Shown: positions 17,520 through 25,740, counted from the first letter of the stretch. The stretch is 64,000 bases of DNA from Paraburkholderia phytofirmans OLGA172 (GCF_001634365.1 NZ_CP014579.1:2046001-2110000), one strand, 5' to 3'. Notes: generated by a model from the letters alone, not told the origin. Numbers and translations are program-made.

Positions 17520-18725
17520 CTAGCGCGCATGGGTGGGACCTGGCGGGGCTCGTGGAAGGCTGCCGGGCATGTCTTCGATGCGGAGCATGTGTCCCTTGCC
17601 ACATACGGGGCAGTCGCGCAGTGACTTGCCGGTGAGTCGCTGGTAGCGGTCACGGTAGTCTTCCCGGGGCTCGGCTGGGGCAGCGGCGGGAGCCTGGACA
17701 CCGAGCAGCTGCCTGCAGGTGGCGAGCTTGCCGGCACGGTGGCAGTTGGCGAGCCACCCGTAGCTGCGGATGCGCTTGAAGCCGTCAGGCAGCACATGCA
17801 GCAGGAAGCGACGGATGAACTCGTCGGCCGTGAGCGTCATGGTCCTGTGCCGGGACTCGTGCCGGTAGTCCTTCCAGCGGAACTGCACGGTGTGCCCGTC
17901 GAAGGCGAGCAGCCGGTTGTTGGAGATGGCGACGCGGTGGGTGTAGCGGCCCAGGTAATCGAGCACGTGTTCGGCACCGCCAAAGGGTGGCTTGGCGTAG
18001 ACCACCCACTCGGCGTGAGCAGCGGGCGCGAGCCAGGCGGCGAACGCTCGCGGGTCACGCAACGGCTCGAGCTGGCCATGGAAGCGCAGCACGCCGGCAT
18101 CGAACGCACGGCGCAGCTGGTCGAGAAAGAGCCGCCGGAAGAGCCGTGACAGGACCCGCACCGGCAGGAAGAAGCCCGGACGGCAGGCGATCCAGCGCTC
18201 GCCGTCCGGGGAGATGCCCCCGCCCGGCACAACGCAATGCACATGAGGGTGATGCTGCAGATTCTGTCCCCACGTATGCAGGATCGTAAGGAAGCCGATC
18301 TCGGCGCCCAGGTGCTTCGGATCGGCGGCGATCGTGCGCAACGTTTCGGCGCTGGCGCGAAACAGCAGATCGTAGAGCGTCCTCTTGTTCTGGAACGCGA
18401 GAGCGGCGATGGATTCGGGAAGCGTGAAGACGACATGGAAATACTCGGTCGAGGGGAGGAGCTCCGCATGCCGGCGTTCGAGCCATTGCGCGCGGGCGAG
18501 CGACTGGCACTTCGGGCAGGCCCGATGCCGGCACGAGTTGTAGGTGATGCGCTGGTGACCGCAGGCGTCGCACTGTTCGACATGGCCGCCGAGGGCCGCG
18601 GTGCGGCACAGCTCGATGGCACTCATCGCGCGTCGCTGCACACGACTGAGCCCCTCGGCATGGGATAGCCGAAAACTGGGCCCACACTGGCGGAAAATGT
18701 CCGCCACTTCGAGCGCCGGCCGCAT
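17520..18725 (-). CDS. IS91-family HUH transposase
   Basis: A 401-residue rolling-circle transposase. The N-terminal zinc-binding domain reads CDACGHQRITYNSCRHRACP followed by KCQ (about residues 55-80). The HUH metal site is HHPHVHCVVPGGG (about 165-177). The catalytic Tyr region is LDYLGRYTHRVAISNNRL (about 270-287), and a C-terminal CPVCGKG closes the protein. The ATG at 18725 lies just after the stop of the upstream recombinase, suggesting translational coupling. The upstream extension of the frame lies inside that recombinase. It nicks and transfers a single strand and can mobilise adjacent DNA by one-ended transposition. Confidence 0.88.
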   Translation of the reverse strand: MRPALEVADIFRQCGPSFRLSHAEGLSRVQRRAMSAIELCRTAALGGHVEQCDACGHQRITYNSCRHRACPKCQSLARAQWLERRHAELLPSTEYFHVVFTLPESIAALAFQNKRTLYDLLFRASAETLRTIAADPKHLGAEIGFLTILHTWGQNLQHHPHVHCVVPGGGISPDGERWIACRPGFFLPVRVLSRLFRRLFLDQLRRAFDAGVLRFHGQLEPLRDPRAFAAWLAPAAHAEWVVYAKPPFGGAEHVLDYLGRYTHRVAISNNRLLAFDGHTVQFRWKDYRHESRHRTMTLTADEFIRRFLLHVLPDGFKRIRSYGWLANCHRAGKLATCRQLLGVQAPAAAPAEPREDYRDRYQRLTGKSLRDCPVCGKGHMLRIEDMPGSLPRAPPGPTHAR

Positions 18726-18733
18726 GACTGCGC

Positions 18734-19612
18734 TCAGAAGTAGTCGGGCGCAGGTGGCGGGGATGGAACGGGTGCGGGATGCGGCAGCAGGTCGAAGGGA
18801 CTGGTGGTGGCGCACACGGTGCTGGTGGCCACCTTCAAGTACCGGGACGTTGTCGCAAGGGACCTATGGCCCATCAGCAGCTGGATCCGGCGTACGTCAG
18901 TACCGGCTTCCAGCAGATGCGTGGCGAACGCGTGGCGCAAAGAATGGGGTGTCACGGGTTTGGGGATGCCGCTGCGCTTGCGTGCAAGCTCGCATGCGTC
19001 GCCGACGGCATGGCGGGTGATGGGCCGCCCCGGAATGTTGCCTGGAAAGAGCCATTCCTTCGGATGGGCGTCCTGCCAGTACAGCCTCAGGATCTCGAGC
19101 AGCCTCGGCGAGAGCATTACATAGCGATCCTTACGGTTCTTCCCCTGGTTCACACGAATAACCATGCGCTTGCTGTCGATATCGGTGACCTTCAGATGCA
19201 CGACTTCGGAGACACGCAGTCCGGCGGCGTACGCGGTCATCAGGATGGTGCGGTGCTTGAGACTGGCGACCGACTCGAAGAAGGCGGTGATCTCCTCCAG
19301 GCTGAGGACGACTGGCAGTCGGAACGGCTTCTTCGGTAACGGAAAGTCCTCGTCACTCCAGTCGCGTTTGAGCGTCACGCGGTAAAGAAAGCGCAGTGCA
19401 CCGATCGTTGCGCCGAGACTGGCGGGTGCCAGCTTGCGCTCTTCGAGGAGGTAGACGAGCCAGGCCCGGATCTCGTCGGGACCCAGCAGTTCGGGCGAGC
19501 GGTGAAAGTGCCGGGCGAAACTGCGTACCTGAATCAGATAGGACTTCTGTGTGTTATCGGCGAGATTGCGGATCTCCATGTCGTGCAACATGCGTTGGCG
19601 CAGCGGCGTCAT
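18734..19612 (-). CDS. Tyrosine recombinase of the IS91-like element
   Basis: A 292-residue XerC/XerD-like recombinase. It has an N-terminal SAM-like core-binding domain (NTQKSYLIQVRSFARHF), then the catalytic domain with YAAGLRVSEVVHL (first Arg), HSLRHAFATHLLEAG (HxxR), and LLMGHRSLATTSRYLKV (His then the nucleophilic Tyr). The ATG at 19612 is preceded by AGGAGGT five bases upstream. It ends eight bases before the transposase start, so the two form one operon. In related elements it may resolve or circularise intermediates; its exact job is unknown. Confidence 0.88.
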   Translation of the reverse strand: MTPLRQRMLHDMEIRNLADNTQKSYLIQVRSFARHFHRSPELLGPDEIRAWLVYLLEERKLAPASLGATIGALRFLYRVTLKRDWSDEDFPLPKKPFRLPVVLSLEEITAFFESVASLKHRTILMTAYAAGLRVSEVVHLKVTDIDSKRMVIRVNQGKNRKDRYVMLSPRLLEILRLYWQDAHPKEWLFPGNIPGRPITRHAVGDACELARKRSGIPKPVTPHSLRHAFATHLLEAGTDVRRIQLLMGHRSLATTSRYLKVATSTVCATTSPFDLLPHPAPVPSPPPAPDYF

Positions 19613-19781
19613 GACTAACCTCCTGGAAGCAGTGGTGGAGCCCGGTTGGGCATCCACATACTGCTCCTGGAGGTATCTGCGTCCCCTCGTTGGGATCCTG
19701 CGTCAGCTCACCGCCGCAATGAACGTCAGCCATCAGCTCTCGCACTCCTCCCCCTACCGCGTCAGCGGTTTAGTACAAATC

Positions 19782-19813
19782 ACGTTATGCCGATTCCCGG
19801 ATTATGCCGCGTC
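19782..19813 (+). repeat. RIT left inverted repeat, 32 bp
   Basis: It begins ACGTTATGCCGATTCCCGG and is the exact reverse complement of 23148-23179. A second, inverted partial copy (CGGCATAATCCG) occurs inside the element at 19859-19870, likely another recombinase-binding site. Confidence 0.92.
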
Positions 19814-19914
19814 AAGGTCCCAAAGAGCATCGAACACGCCCCTGTGTGATTGTCGAGCCGGCATAATCCGTATGATTTCTCAGGCTGGCTGTTACGCTGG
19901 CCAGGAGAAATCAA

Positions 19915-21147
19915 ATGAAGGCGATACACACAGTCAGCGCATCGGGCGGGCTGCCCGCCCGTCACATTGATACATTCCTTGATCGTCTACGGACGGCACG
20001 TTATTCCGAAGTAACGCTTCTCAAGAAACGAAGGGTTTTGTCTGCCTTCTCTCGGTGGATGAAGAGCACGAACGTCGGACTGGTTGACCTTGATGAGTCC
20101 GCTACGGCTTGTTTCACGGAGCGCCTGACCGACGCTCCTGAAGCGCGTGTTCAGTTCGAGCTTGCCGTGTTACGGTCGTTTCTTGCCTATCTGCGTGACG
20201 AAGCCATCGTGCTCTCGTCGACATTGGGCGACCAATCTGCGATCACCCATATCTACGAGCGGTACCTGGACTACCTGCGGCAGGATCGTGGACTTGCGAA
20301 GAACTCGGTGCTCGTCTACGGGCCCTTCATTCGCGACTTCCTCAACAGCCAGGATGTCGGCGACGGCGACATATTGCCCGATGCATTCGACGCCATGACG
20401 ATCCGGAATCACATCCTTACCCGCAGCAAAGGCCGGTCGGCGGAGTACACGCGGCTGATGACGGTGGCCCTTCGCTCGTTTTGCCATTTCCTCTTTCTGC
20501 ATGGCGAGACGGCACGAGACCTGTATGAGTCGGTGCCTTCGGTTCGCAAGTGGCGGCAGTCAACTGTGCCAACGTTCCTCACGCCTGAGCAGGAAGAGGT
20601 CCTGATTGCAACTGCTGATCGGTCGACTCCACGCGGGAGCCGTGATTATGCCGTCCTGCTGTTGCTGGCGCGGCTCGGTTTGCGTGCCGGAGAGATCGTC
20701 GCGCTTGAACTAGGCGACATCCACTGGCGTTCCGGAGAACTCGTCGTTCATGGTAAGGGGCAAATGGTCGAGCATCTCCCGCTGCCATCCGAGGTTGGAG
20801 AGGCGATTGCCATGTACCTTCGCGACGATCGAGGTGCGAGCGCATCGCGACGGGTCTTCCTTCGCATGTGGGCACCGCGCGTCGGTCTGGCGGGACCGGC
20901 GGCGATTGGCCACATTGTTCGTCTGGCTTTCGCTCGTGCCGGATTCCGTCCCGCGTGCCGTGGCGCCGCGCATCTATTCCGCCACGGTCTGGCGACGACG
21001 ATGATTCGCCATGGTGCGTCGATCGCGGAAATCGCTGAGGTCTTACGGCACCGCTCACAGGACAGTACCGCGATCTATGCAAAGGTTGCGTTTGAGGATC
21101 TGCGCAGGGTAGCACGCCCGTGGCCCACGACGGGAGGTGCAATATGA
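19915..21147 (+). CDS. ritA: RIT tyrosine recombinase A
   Basis: A 410-residue recombinase with an N-terminal core-binding domain and a C-terminal catalytic domain. Catalytic boxes are LGLRAGEIVALEL (first Arg), HLFRHGLATTMIRHG (HxxR), and RHRSQDSTAIYAKV (His, then Tyr). AGGAG stands seven bases before the ATG. The stop overlaps the start of ritB (ATGA). The three Rit proteins are thought to act together in integration and excision, but their separate roles are not established. Confidence 0.88.
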   Translation: MKAIHTVSASGGLPARHIDTFLDRLRTARYSEVTLLKKRRVLSAFSRWMKSTNVGLVDLDESATACFTERLTDAPEARVQFELAVLRSFLAYLRDEAIVLSSTLGDQSAITHIYERYLDYLRQDRGLAKNSVLVYGPFIRDFLNSQDVGDGDILPDAFDAMTIRNHILTRSKGRSAEYTRLMTVALRSFCHFLFLHGETARDLYESVPSVRKWRQSTVPTFLTPEQEEVLIATADRSTPRGSRDYAVLLLLARLGLRAGEIVALELGDIHWRSGELVVHGKGQMVEHLPLPSEVGEAIAMYLRDDRGASASRRVFLRMWAPRVGLAGPAAIGHIVRLAFARAGFRPACRGAAHLFRHGLATTMIRHGASIAEIAEVLRHRSQDSTAIYAKVAFEDLRRVARPWPTTGGAI

Positions 21148-22091
21148 CTGCGATCCGTGACTCCCTCGCTCGGTACGTCGCAGTGCGCCGGGCGCTCGGG
21201 GCGAAATTCTATGAACCTGCATTGGCACTCGGTCATTTCGTTGATCTTCTGGAACACGAAGGTGCCGAGTTCATCACCACCGATCTGGCTCTTCGCTGGG
21301 CGACGACGCCCGTACTCGTCGAACGCGCTACCTGGGGGCGGCGTCTCTCCCAGGTGAGAGGATTCGCCAAGTGGATGAACGCCATCGACAGTCGGAATGA
21401 GATTCCTCCAGCAGGACTCCTGAGTGCCCGCCGACGGCGCAATCCTCCGCATATTTACACGGAACAGGAAATCACCCTGCTCATGACTCATGCTGCGCGG
21501 CTACGCTCGCGCACAGGCTTGCGAGCACTGGCCTATACGACGCTCATCGGGCTTCTCGCAGCGACCGGCCTCAGACCAGGCGAAGCCCTTTCGCTCGACC
21601 GGTGCGACGTTGATCTCGTGAACGGAATACTCTCCGTTCGGGAATCGAAGTTCGGCAAATCGCGCTTTGTTCCTGTCGAAGAGTCGACCCGCGAGGCACT
21701 CGAACGCTACGCGCAGAGTCGCGACCAACTCTGCCCTCTACGGGTGAGTGAAGCGTTCCTGGTGGGTGAGCGTGGTATTAGACTGAACGCCAGCGCTGTG
21801 CGCAACATGTTCGTCAGAATGTCGCGTGCGGTCGGTCTACGGCCAGCGACAAAGGATGGCCGGGCAGGTTACGGCCCACGGCTCCAGGACTTTCGACACA
21901 GTTTCGCGACTGGAAGGCTGGTTGCATGGTATCGCGCCGGACTGGACGTGAGCCGGGAATTGCCGAAACTTGCCGCCTACCTTGGACATGTCAACGTTGG
22001 TCTTACGTACTGGTACATCGAAGCGGTTCCGGAGTTGCTTGAACTTGCGGCAGGCTATCTCAGCAGGAACTGTCCGGGAGAGTGGCCATGA
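21144..22091 (+). CDS. ritB: RIT tyrosine recombinase B
   Basis: A 315-residue recombinase. The catalytic domain shows TGLRPGEALSLDRCD (first Arg), RLQDFRHSFATGRL, and YLGHVNVGLTYWYIEA (His and Tyr). In the second box the usual first His of HxxR is a Gln (QDFR), so activity may be altered. GGAGG precedes the ATG at 21144 by six bases. Both ends overlap neighbours by four bases. Confidence 0.88.
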   Translation: MTAIRDSLARYVAVRRALGAKFYEPALALGHFVDLLEHEGAEFITTDLALRWATTPVLVERATWGRRLSQVRGFAKWMNAIDSRNEIPPAGLLSARRRRNPPHIYTEQEITLLMTHAARLRSRTGLRALAYTTLIGLLAATGLRPGEALSLDRCDVDLVNGILSVRESKFGKSRFVPVEESTREALERYAQSRDQLCPLRVSEAFLVGERGIRLNASAVRNMFVRMSRAVGLRPATKDGRAGYGPRLQDFRHSFATGRLVAWYRAGLDVSRELPKLAAYLGHVNVGLTYWYIEAVPELLELAAGYLSRNCPGEWP

Positions 22092-23083
22092 ACGCCGCCG
22101 GCCTTCCATCCCTCGTCCAGCGTTTCTTTACCCAGCGCTTGCTCGAGCAGCAAGGTCTGAGTTCGCACACGGTGGCGAGTTACCGCGACACGTTCCGGTT
22201 GCTGCTGGCGTTCGCCATGAAGCATATCGGGCGCGTGCCGTCAAAACTGCGGATCGAAGACTTCGACGCGTCGTTGATCGAGAAATTCCTTCAGCACCTT
22301 GAACAGGACAGGGGAAATTCAGTGCGGACACGTAATACGCGCCTCGCCGCTGTGCATGCCTTCTTCCGGTTCGTCGCGGTCAGCGAGCCCGCGCTGTTCC
22401 TGCAATGTCAGCGCATCCTTGCGATTCCATCCAAACGCTGTGAACACGGCCCCGTCGAGTTTCTCACCGAGAGCGAGGCCGCATCCCTGGTAGCTGCACC
22501 CGATGTACGAACATGGATCGGCAACCGCGACCGAACGCTGCTTCTTGTAGCGGTTCAAACGGGTCTGCGCAACAGCGAACTGACCTCTCTCAGGCGTCAG
22601 GATGTGGTGCTCGGCACAGGCGCCCACGTCCGTTGCCTCGGCAAAGGCAGAAAGATGCGATGCACTCCGCTGCGACCGGATGTCGTTGCCGTCCTGAAAG
22701 AATGGCTACGGTATCAACCAGGCGAACCAGATGATCCTGTCTTCCCCAGTTCGCGCGGCGGTCATCTCAGTGCCGATGCTCTTCAGCGACTCGTGTCACG
22801 CAACGTCGAAATCGCGCGTCTCTCGTGCCCCTCGCTGAAGAAAAAATCAGTAACGCCCCACACGCTTCGGCACGCGGCCGCGATGAGCCTGTTGCATCAC
22901 GGCGTAGACCTGACCGTGATCGCGCTCTGGCTCGGACATGAATCATCTGAGACGACCCAGATCTACCTGCACGCCGACATGCGGCTCAAGGAACGCGCGC
23001 TTGCGCACGCCAATGCGAGCGGCATTGCGCCGACGCGTTACAAACCTCCCGACCCCTTGCTTGCCTTCCTGGAGGGCCTTTGA
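22088..23083 (+). CDS. ritC: RIT tyrosine recombinase C
   Basis: A 331-residue recombinase with a complete set of catalytic boxes: TGLRNSELTSLRR (first Arg), TPHTLRHAAAMSLLHHG (HxxR), and WLGHESSETTQIYLHAD (His and Tyr). It is the most XerD-like of the three. It starts at the ATG overlapping the ritB stop. The right inverted repeat begins 64 bases after its stop. Confidence 0.88.
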   Translation: MNAAGLPSLVQRFFTQRLLEQQGLSSHTVASYRDTFRLLLAFAMKHIGRVPSKLRIEDFDASLIEKFLQHLEQDRGNSVRTRNTRLAAVHAFFRFVAVSEPALFLQCQRILAIPSKRCEHGPVEFLTESEAASLVAAPDVRTWIGNRDRTLLLVAVQTGLRNSELTSLRRQDVVLGTGAHVRCLGKGRKMRCTPLRPDVVAVLKEWLRYQPGEPDDPVFPSSRGGHLSADALQRLVSRNVEIARLSCPSLKKKSVTPHTLRHAAAMSLLHHGVDLTVIALWLGHESSETTQIYLHADMRLKERALAHANASGIAPTRYKPPDPLLAFLEGL

Positions 23084-23147
23084 TAATGCCGACAATCCGA
23101 GCGACCCGGAACAGGGATCCGCCCAACTGATGCGCCCGTGGCTTCGG

Positions 23148-23179
23148 GACGCGGCATAATCCGGGAATCGGCATAACGT
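23148..23179 (-). repeat. RIT right inverted repeat, 32 bp
   Basis: Exact reverse complement of 19782-19813. Its last bases merge with GTTCTGGAG of the IS66 tnpC 3' part, so one or two terminal bases may belong to the target. Confidence 0.92.
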
Positions 23180-23429
23180 TCTGGAGCGCGATATCCGCCC
23201 GTTTGCAACTGCGAGGCGCGCATGGCTGTTCAGTGACACCGTTGCCGGCGCGAAGGCAAGTGCCACGGTCTACAGCCTGATGCTGACGTGCCGCGCCTGT
23301 GGGGTCGAGCCTTACACGTATCTGCTCCATGTGCTTACCGAGTTGCCGCAGCGTGCCCCCGGCGCCGACATCAGCGACCTGTTGCCATTCAACTTCGCCA
23401 AACGGCAAGCCGAAACAACCGCGAACTGA
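23178..23429 (+). pseudogene. tnpC: IS66-family transposase TnpC, 3' part
   Basis: 83 codons of the C-terminal end of an IS66 transposase: VLERDIRPFATARRAWLFSD, then VYSLMLTCRACGVEPYTYL and a terminal DLLPFNFAKRQ before the TGA. Joined to the part ending IDNN at 17137, it restores IDNN-VLERDIRPF with no lost codon. The two are therefore most simply read as one gene split by insertions. Confidence 0.85.
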
Positions 23430-23564
23430 TGCCATGACCGCGCGCCGGAACTGAACCGGTCCGCCTCCATCTGGACATCCCTGATCGATCACGATCGCCG
23501 TGATGCGGCGGCGCTCGATCGAGTGTCCACGCTGAGCACCCGGCTATCCCCCCAAAAAAAGTCC

Positions 23565-23577
23565 GTTACCGGGTAAC
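23565..23577. promoter_or_regulatory. 13-bp palindrome, site 1 of 3
   Basis: GTTACCGGGTAAC. It matches the two sites upstream of the 23681-23941 gene but lies downstream of it. Likely a binding site for a symmetric DNA-binding protein. Confidence 0.5.
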
Positions 23578-23680
23578 CGGGTATTCCGGCCCAACCGACC
23601 TGGCGGGCGTTCCGGAATCGGCGGTCACAATGCCGGAATCCGCGGTCACGTTCACCGGAATACGCAGTAACGACGAGGTG

Positions 23681-23941
23681 CTACCGGGGAGCCTTGAAAT
23701 AGAGATCCCACTGCTCCGAATCCGGATCGAGCCTGCGCACGATCGCGCCGTCCGCTCGCGCGATCAGCTGCTCCAGTATCAGACGCTTCGTGACCGCGGA
23801 ACGGCGCGCCAGCCGAGCCAGAGCAAGATCGGCTTCTGTACTGACCCACATGTCCAGCCGCCGCTCTCCGTTGCCGTCCTTGCCCGCCGTCGCGCGCCTT
23901 GCCCGCCAGGCTGCCTGCCGCTGTGCCGTCGTCTGCGCCAT
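23681..23941 (-). CDS. Small probable DNA-binding protein (ribbon-helix-helix-like)
   Basis: An 86-residue protein with a basic, Arg-rich N-terminus (AQRQAAWRARRATAGKDG), then a strand-like RRLDMWVST and two helices (ADLALARLARRSAVTKRLIL, LEQLIARADGAIV). This order of strand, helix, helix suggests a ribbon-helix-helix fold, but I have no firm family. The ATG at 23941 has GAGGAG seven bases upstream. Two 13-bp palindromes stand just upstream of the start and a third lies beyond the stop, which points to self-regulation. It lies outside the IS66 right end and before the first IS110-family copy; its original context is lost. Confidence 0.6.
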   Translation of the reverse strand: MAQTTAQRQAAWRARRATAGKDGNGERRLDMWVSTEADLALARLARRSAVTKRLILEQLIARADGAIVRRLDPDSEQWDLYFKAPR

Positions 23942-23960
23942 CCTGCAACTCCTCAATATC

Positions 23961-24001
23961 GTTACCCGGTAACACTCCGTTCGGAAACGTTACTGGGTAA
24001 C
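23961..24001. promoter_or_regulatory. Pair of 13-bp palindromes upstream of the small DNA-binding protein
   Basis: GTTACCCGGTAAC (23961-23973) and GTTACTGGGTAAC (23989-24001), start to start 28 bases. They lie 20-60 bases upstream of the ATG at 23941 on the minus strand, where a repressor would block the promoter. Confidence 0.6.
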
Positions 24002-24165
24002 GACTGACCCCCTCAAGGTGTGCTGGATTTAGCGCACACACACTGTCACCCGGCGTCCCAACCAGCCTTGAGCGCACCTAGATGCTATGTGGGAGGGCAG
24101 CGACAGAAAGCCCGACTGGAGTAAAACGGGACTTGCACATTCGTTTTCTCCGAGGGAGCACGCAA

Positions 24166-25317
24166 ATGGATACGCCTGACACGGCCCTCCGTGGGCAGAA
24201 TACGACGGCAGGTGGCCGCCTGTACATGGCTTTTGAACTGGGCGAGAAGAACTGGAAGCTCTCACTGGGTGATGGCCAGCGCGCGCCCAGCCGCTGTACG
24301 GTCGCCGCCGGTGATACCACGGCGGTTCTCACCGCCATCGCCAACGCCAGGGCGCGTTGCCATCTCGGCGCCGACGCACCCGTCTACAGCTGTTATGAAG
24401 CTGGCCGCGACGGTTTCTGGCTGCACCGCTGGCTGGCTGAACAGGGCATCGTCAATCTCGTGGTGGATTCGGCCAGCATCGAGGTGAACCGCAGTGCGCG
24501 TCGCGCCAAGACAGACCGGCTTGACAGCGACAAGCTGCTGTCGATGCTCATGCGCTATTACGCGGGCGAGCGGCGCGTGTGGGCGGTGGCACGCATTCCC
24601 ACGCCCGGGCAGGAGGACGACCGGCGCCTGCACCGCGAGCTCGAACGCCTGCGCAAAGAGCAGACCGCGCACACCAACCGGATCCGCTCCCTGCTGGTAC
24701 TGCACAACCTTCGGGTCCGGTCTGTCGGCGGCCGCATCTGGACGCACTGGTGGCCCCGTCAGCGCGAGTTGCTGGCGCCCGGTCTGCGCGCCGAGATCGA
24801 CCGCGAATGTGAGCGGCTCGCGCTGGTGCACCAGCAGATCCGCCTGCTCGAAGTGCAGCAGGAGCGGCAGGTGCGTAGCGGCGCACATCCCGGCATGGCG
24901 CTGCTCGCACAGCTTGCCGGCATCGGTGCAGGCAGTGCGTGGACGCTCGTCAGGGAACTGTTCGGCTGGCGGCAGTTTCGCAACCGCCGCGAAGTGGCCG
25001 GCTGTCTGGGCCTGACGCCCACGCCGTACGCCAGCGGCACCAGCGAGGTTGAACTCGGTATCAGCAAGGCGGGCAACCGGCGATGTCGCTGGCTGATGGT
25101 CGAGCTCGCCTGGAGCTGGCTGCGCCTGCAGCCCGGCAGCCAGCTCAGCCACTGGTTCAACGAGCGCTTTGCCGGTACCGGCAAGCGGATGCGGCGCATC
25201 GGTATCGTTGCGCTCACACGCCGTCTGGCGATCGCCCTGTGGCGTTATCTCGAGCACGGCGAGATCCCCGTCGGCGCGATACTCAAGCCGCGCGACGTCA
25301 ACACCGTGAGGGCCTGA
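24166..25317 (+). CDS. IS110-family transposase, copy A
   Basis: A 383-residue DEDD/serine-type transposase that directs recombination with a structured RNA. The N-terminal RuvC-like domain contains AFELGEKNWKLSL, YSCYEAGRDGFWLHRWL and RRAKTDRLDSDKL. The C-terminal domain has the helix-hairpin-like LLAQLAGIGAGSAWTLVREL, then GCLGLTPTPYASGTSEVELG, GISKAGNRRCRWLMVE and RRIGIVALTRRLAIALWRY. AAGGAG is seven bases upstream of the ATG at 24166; the frame is open back to 24082. The protein is identical to copy B. Confidence 0.9.
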   Translation: MDTPDTALRGQNTTAGGRLYMAFELGEKNWKLSLGDGQRAPSRCTVAAGDTTAVLTAIANARARCHLGADAPVYSCYEAGRDGFWLHRWLAEQGIVNLVVDSASIEVNRSARRAKTDRLDSDKLLSMLMRYYAGERRVWAVARIPTPGQEDDRRLHRELERLRKEQTAHTNRIRSLLVLHNLRVRSVGGRIWTHWWPRQRELLAPGLRAEIDRECERLALVHQQIRLLEVQQERQVRSGAHPGMALLAQLAGIGAGSAWTLVRELFGWRQFRNRREVAGCLGLTPTPYASGTSEVELGISKAGNRRCRWLMVELAWSWLRLQPGSQLSHWFNERFAGTGKRMRRIGIVALTRRLAIALWRYLEHGEIPVGAILKPRDVNTVRA

Positions 25318-25740
25318 ATGACTGAATGACATCGGATGCAGCAACAGCATGTAAAGGTCAACGCGCCCGGAACACCCTCGGGCTACCCACTGCGGGTGGC
25401 CGTTTCCCTAGATGGGGCGCGTCGGTAACAGGGTAGCTCCAGCGCTTCGCGCATGCGGCATGAGGTGACCGGCCTGTCAGGCCGGCACGGATAGAAGGTC
25501 GACCTGGCACTGACCGGTCAACAGACACCCTGACCTGAATGACATTGACATGCCAGGCTGCAACAAGGTGTGCGCGATGAGCGTCGATATCGTCCTTTAC
25601 GCAACGGTCTCTACGGCCAGCCTGCGTCTGGTCATGGTAGGTGACCACGCAGGCTGGCCGTAGAGACCGGACAAGGAGGTTTACTTCGCATAACAGAATG
25701 TTTATCGTGAACCGGGCTTGACTTTCGGTTCCCCATAGAA
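25318..25740 (+). ncRNA. Candidate IS110/IS1111 guide (bridge/seek) RNA region, copy A
   Basis: The non-coding tail contains a 22-bp perfect stem (25606-25627 with 25647-25668), extended by GGTCA/TGACC inside the loop. Earlier in the tail are further inverted motifs such as GGCCTGTCAGGCCGG at about 25471-25485. IS110-family enzymes are guided by an RNA from the non-coding end; in the IS1111 branch it lies downstream of the transposase. Two base pairs of the stem differ in copy C and both are compensated, which supports a structured molecule. The boundaries of any RNA are not known. Confidence 0.5.

Larger units (their letters stand above)
17138..19781 (-). mobile_element. IS91-like element with associated tyrosine recombinase
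   Basis: A 2.6-kb segment between the IS66 tnpC 5' half and the left inverted repeat of the RIT element. It carries an HUH (rolling-circle) transposase and, just upstream of it, a tyrosine recombinase, an arrangement known in a subgroup of IS91-family elements. One end bears a perfect 18-bp palindrome (17144-17161). The other end has a small hairpin (ACCGC-GTCA-GCGGT near 19756). Hairpins near the ends are expected of rolling-circle elements. No target duplication is expected. Confidence 0.65.
19782..23179 (+). mobile_element. RIT (recombinase-in-trio) element
   Basis: Three tyrosine recombinase genes in tandem, joined by 4-bp ATGA overlaps, are enclosed by a perfect 32-bp inverted repeat (19782-19813 and 23148-23179). 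This is the defining layout of RIT elements. The element sits in IS66 tnpC: its right end directly abuts the VLERDIRPF codons. Its left neighbour is now the IS91-like element, which must have inserted at or next to the RIT/IS66 junction. Confidence 0.88.
14776..23666 (+). mobile_element. IS66-family element, split by two nested insertions
   Basis: It contains the canonical IS66 gene order tnpA-tnpB-tnpC, with tnpC cut between its IDNN and VLERDIRPF codons and 6.04 kb inserted (17138-23177). The left end is probably GTAAGCGGTGATTTCGG at 14776. The right end read inward is GTTACTGCGTATTCCGG, which matches at roughly two thirds of positions. Near the right end the motif CCGGAATMSGCRGT is repeated three times between 23610 and 23660. 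No 8-bp target duplication could be matched, so the outer limits are approximate. Confidence 0.65.
24079..25740 (+). mobile_element. IS110-family element (IS1111-like layout), copy A
   Basis: 1662 bp, from TAGATGCTATG to CCCCATAGAA. The left end TAGATGCTATG is shared by all three copies in different flanks. Subterminal inverted motifs CTATGTGGG (left) and CCCCATAG (right) fit the IS1111 branch. The transposase is followed by about 420 bases of non-coding DNA with a strong hairpin. Copy B (26598-28259) is its inverted twin, and copy C (56443-58100) is a diverged relative. The right edge is inferred from its contact with an IS5-family end in all three copies. Confidence 0.75.

Noticed and set aside
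24262..25350. 362-residue minus-strand frame, repeated at 26988 and 56626
   Set aside because: Exact antisense shadow of the IS110-family transposase in all three copies.
25358..25648. 96-residue frame in the IS110 tail
   Set aside because: It runs through the strong hairpin and lies in a stretch better explained as non-coding structured RNA.
25471..25668. Possible CRISPR-like or tandem repeat signal in the IS110 tail
   Set aside because: The repeats are inverted stem arms, not direct repeats with spacers.
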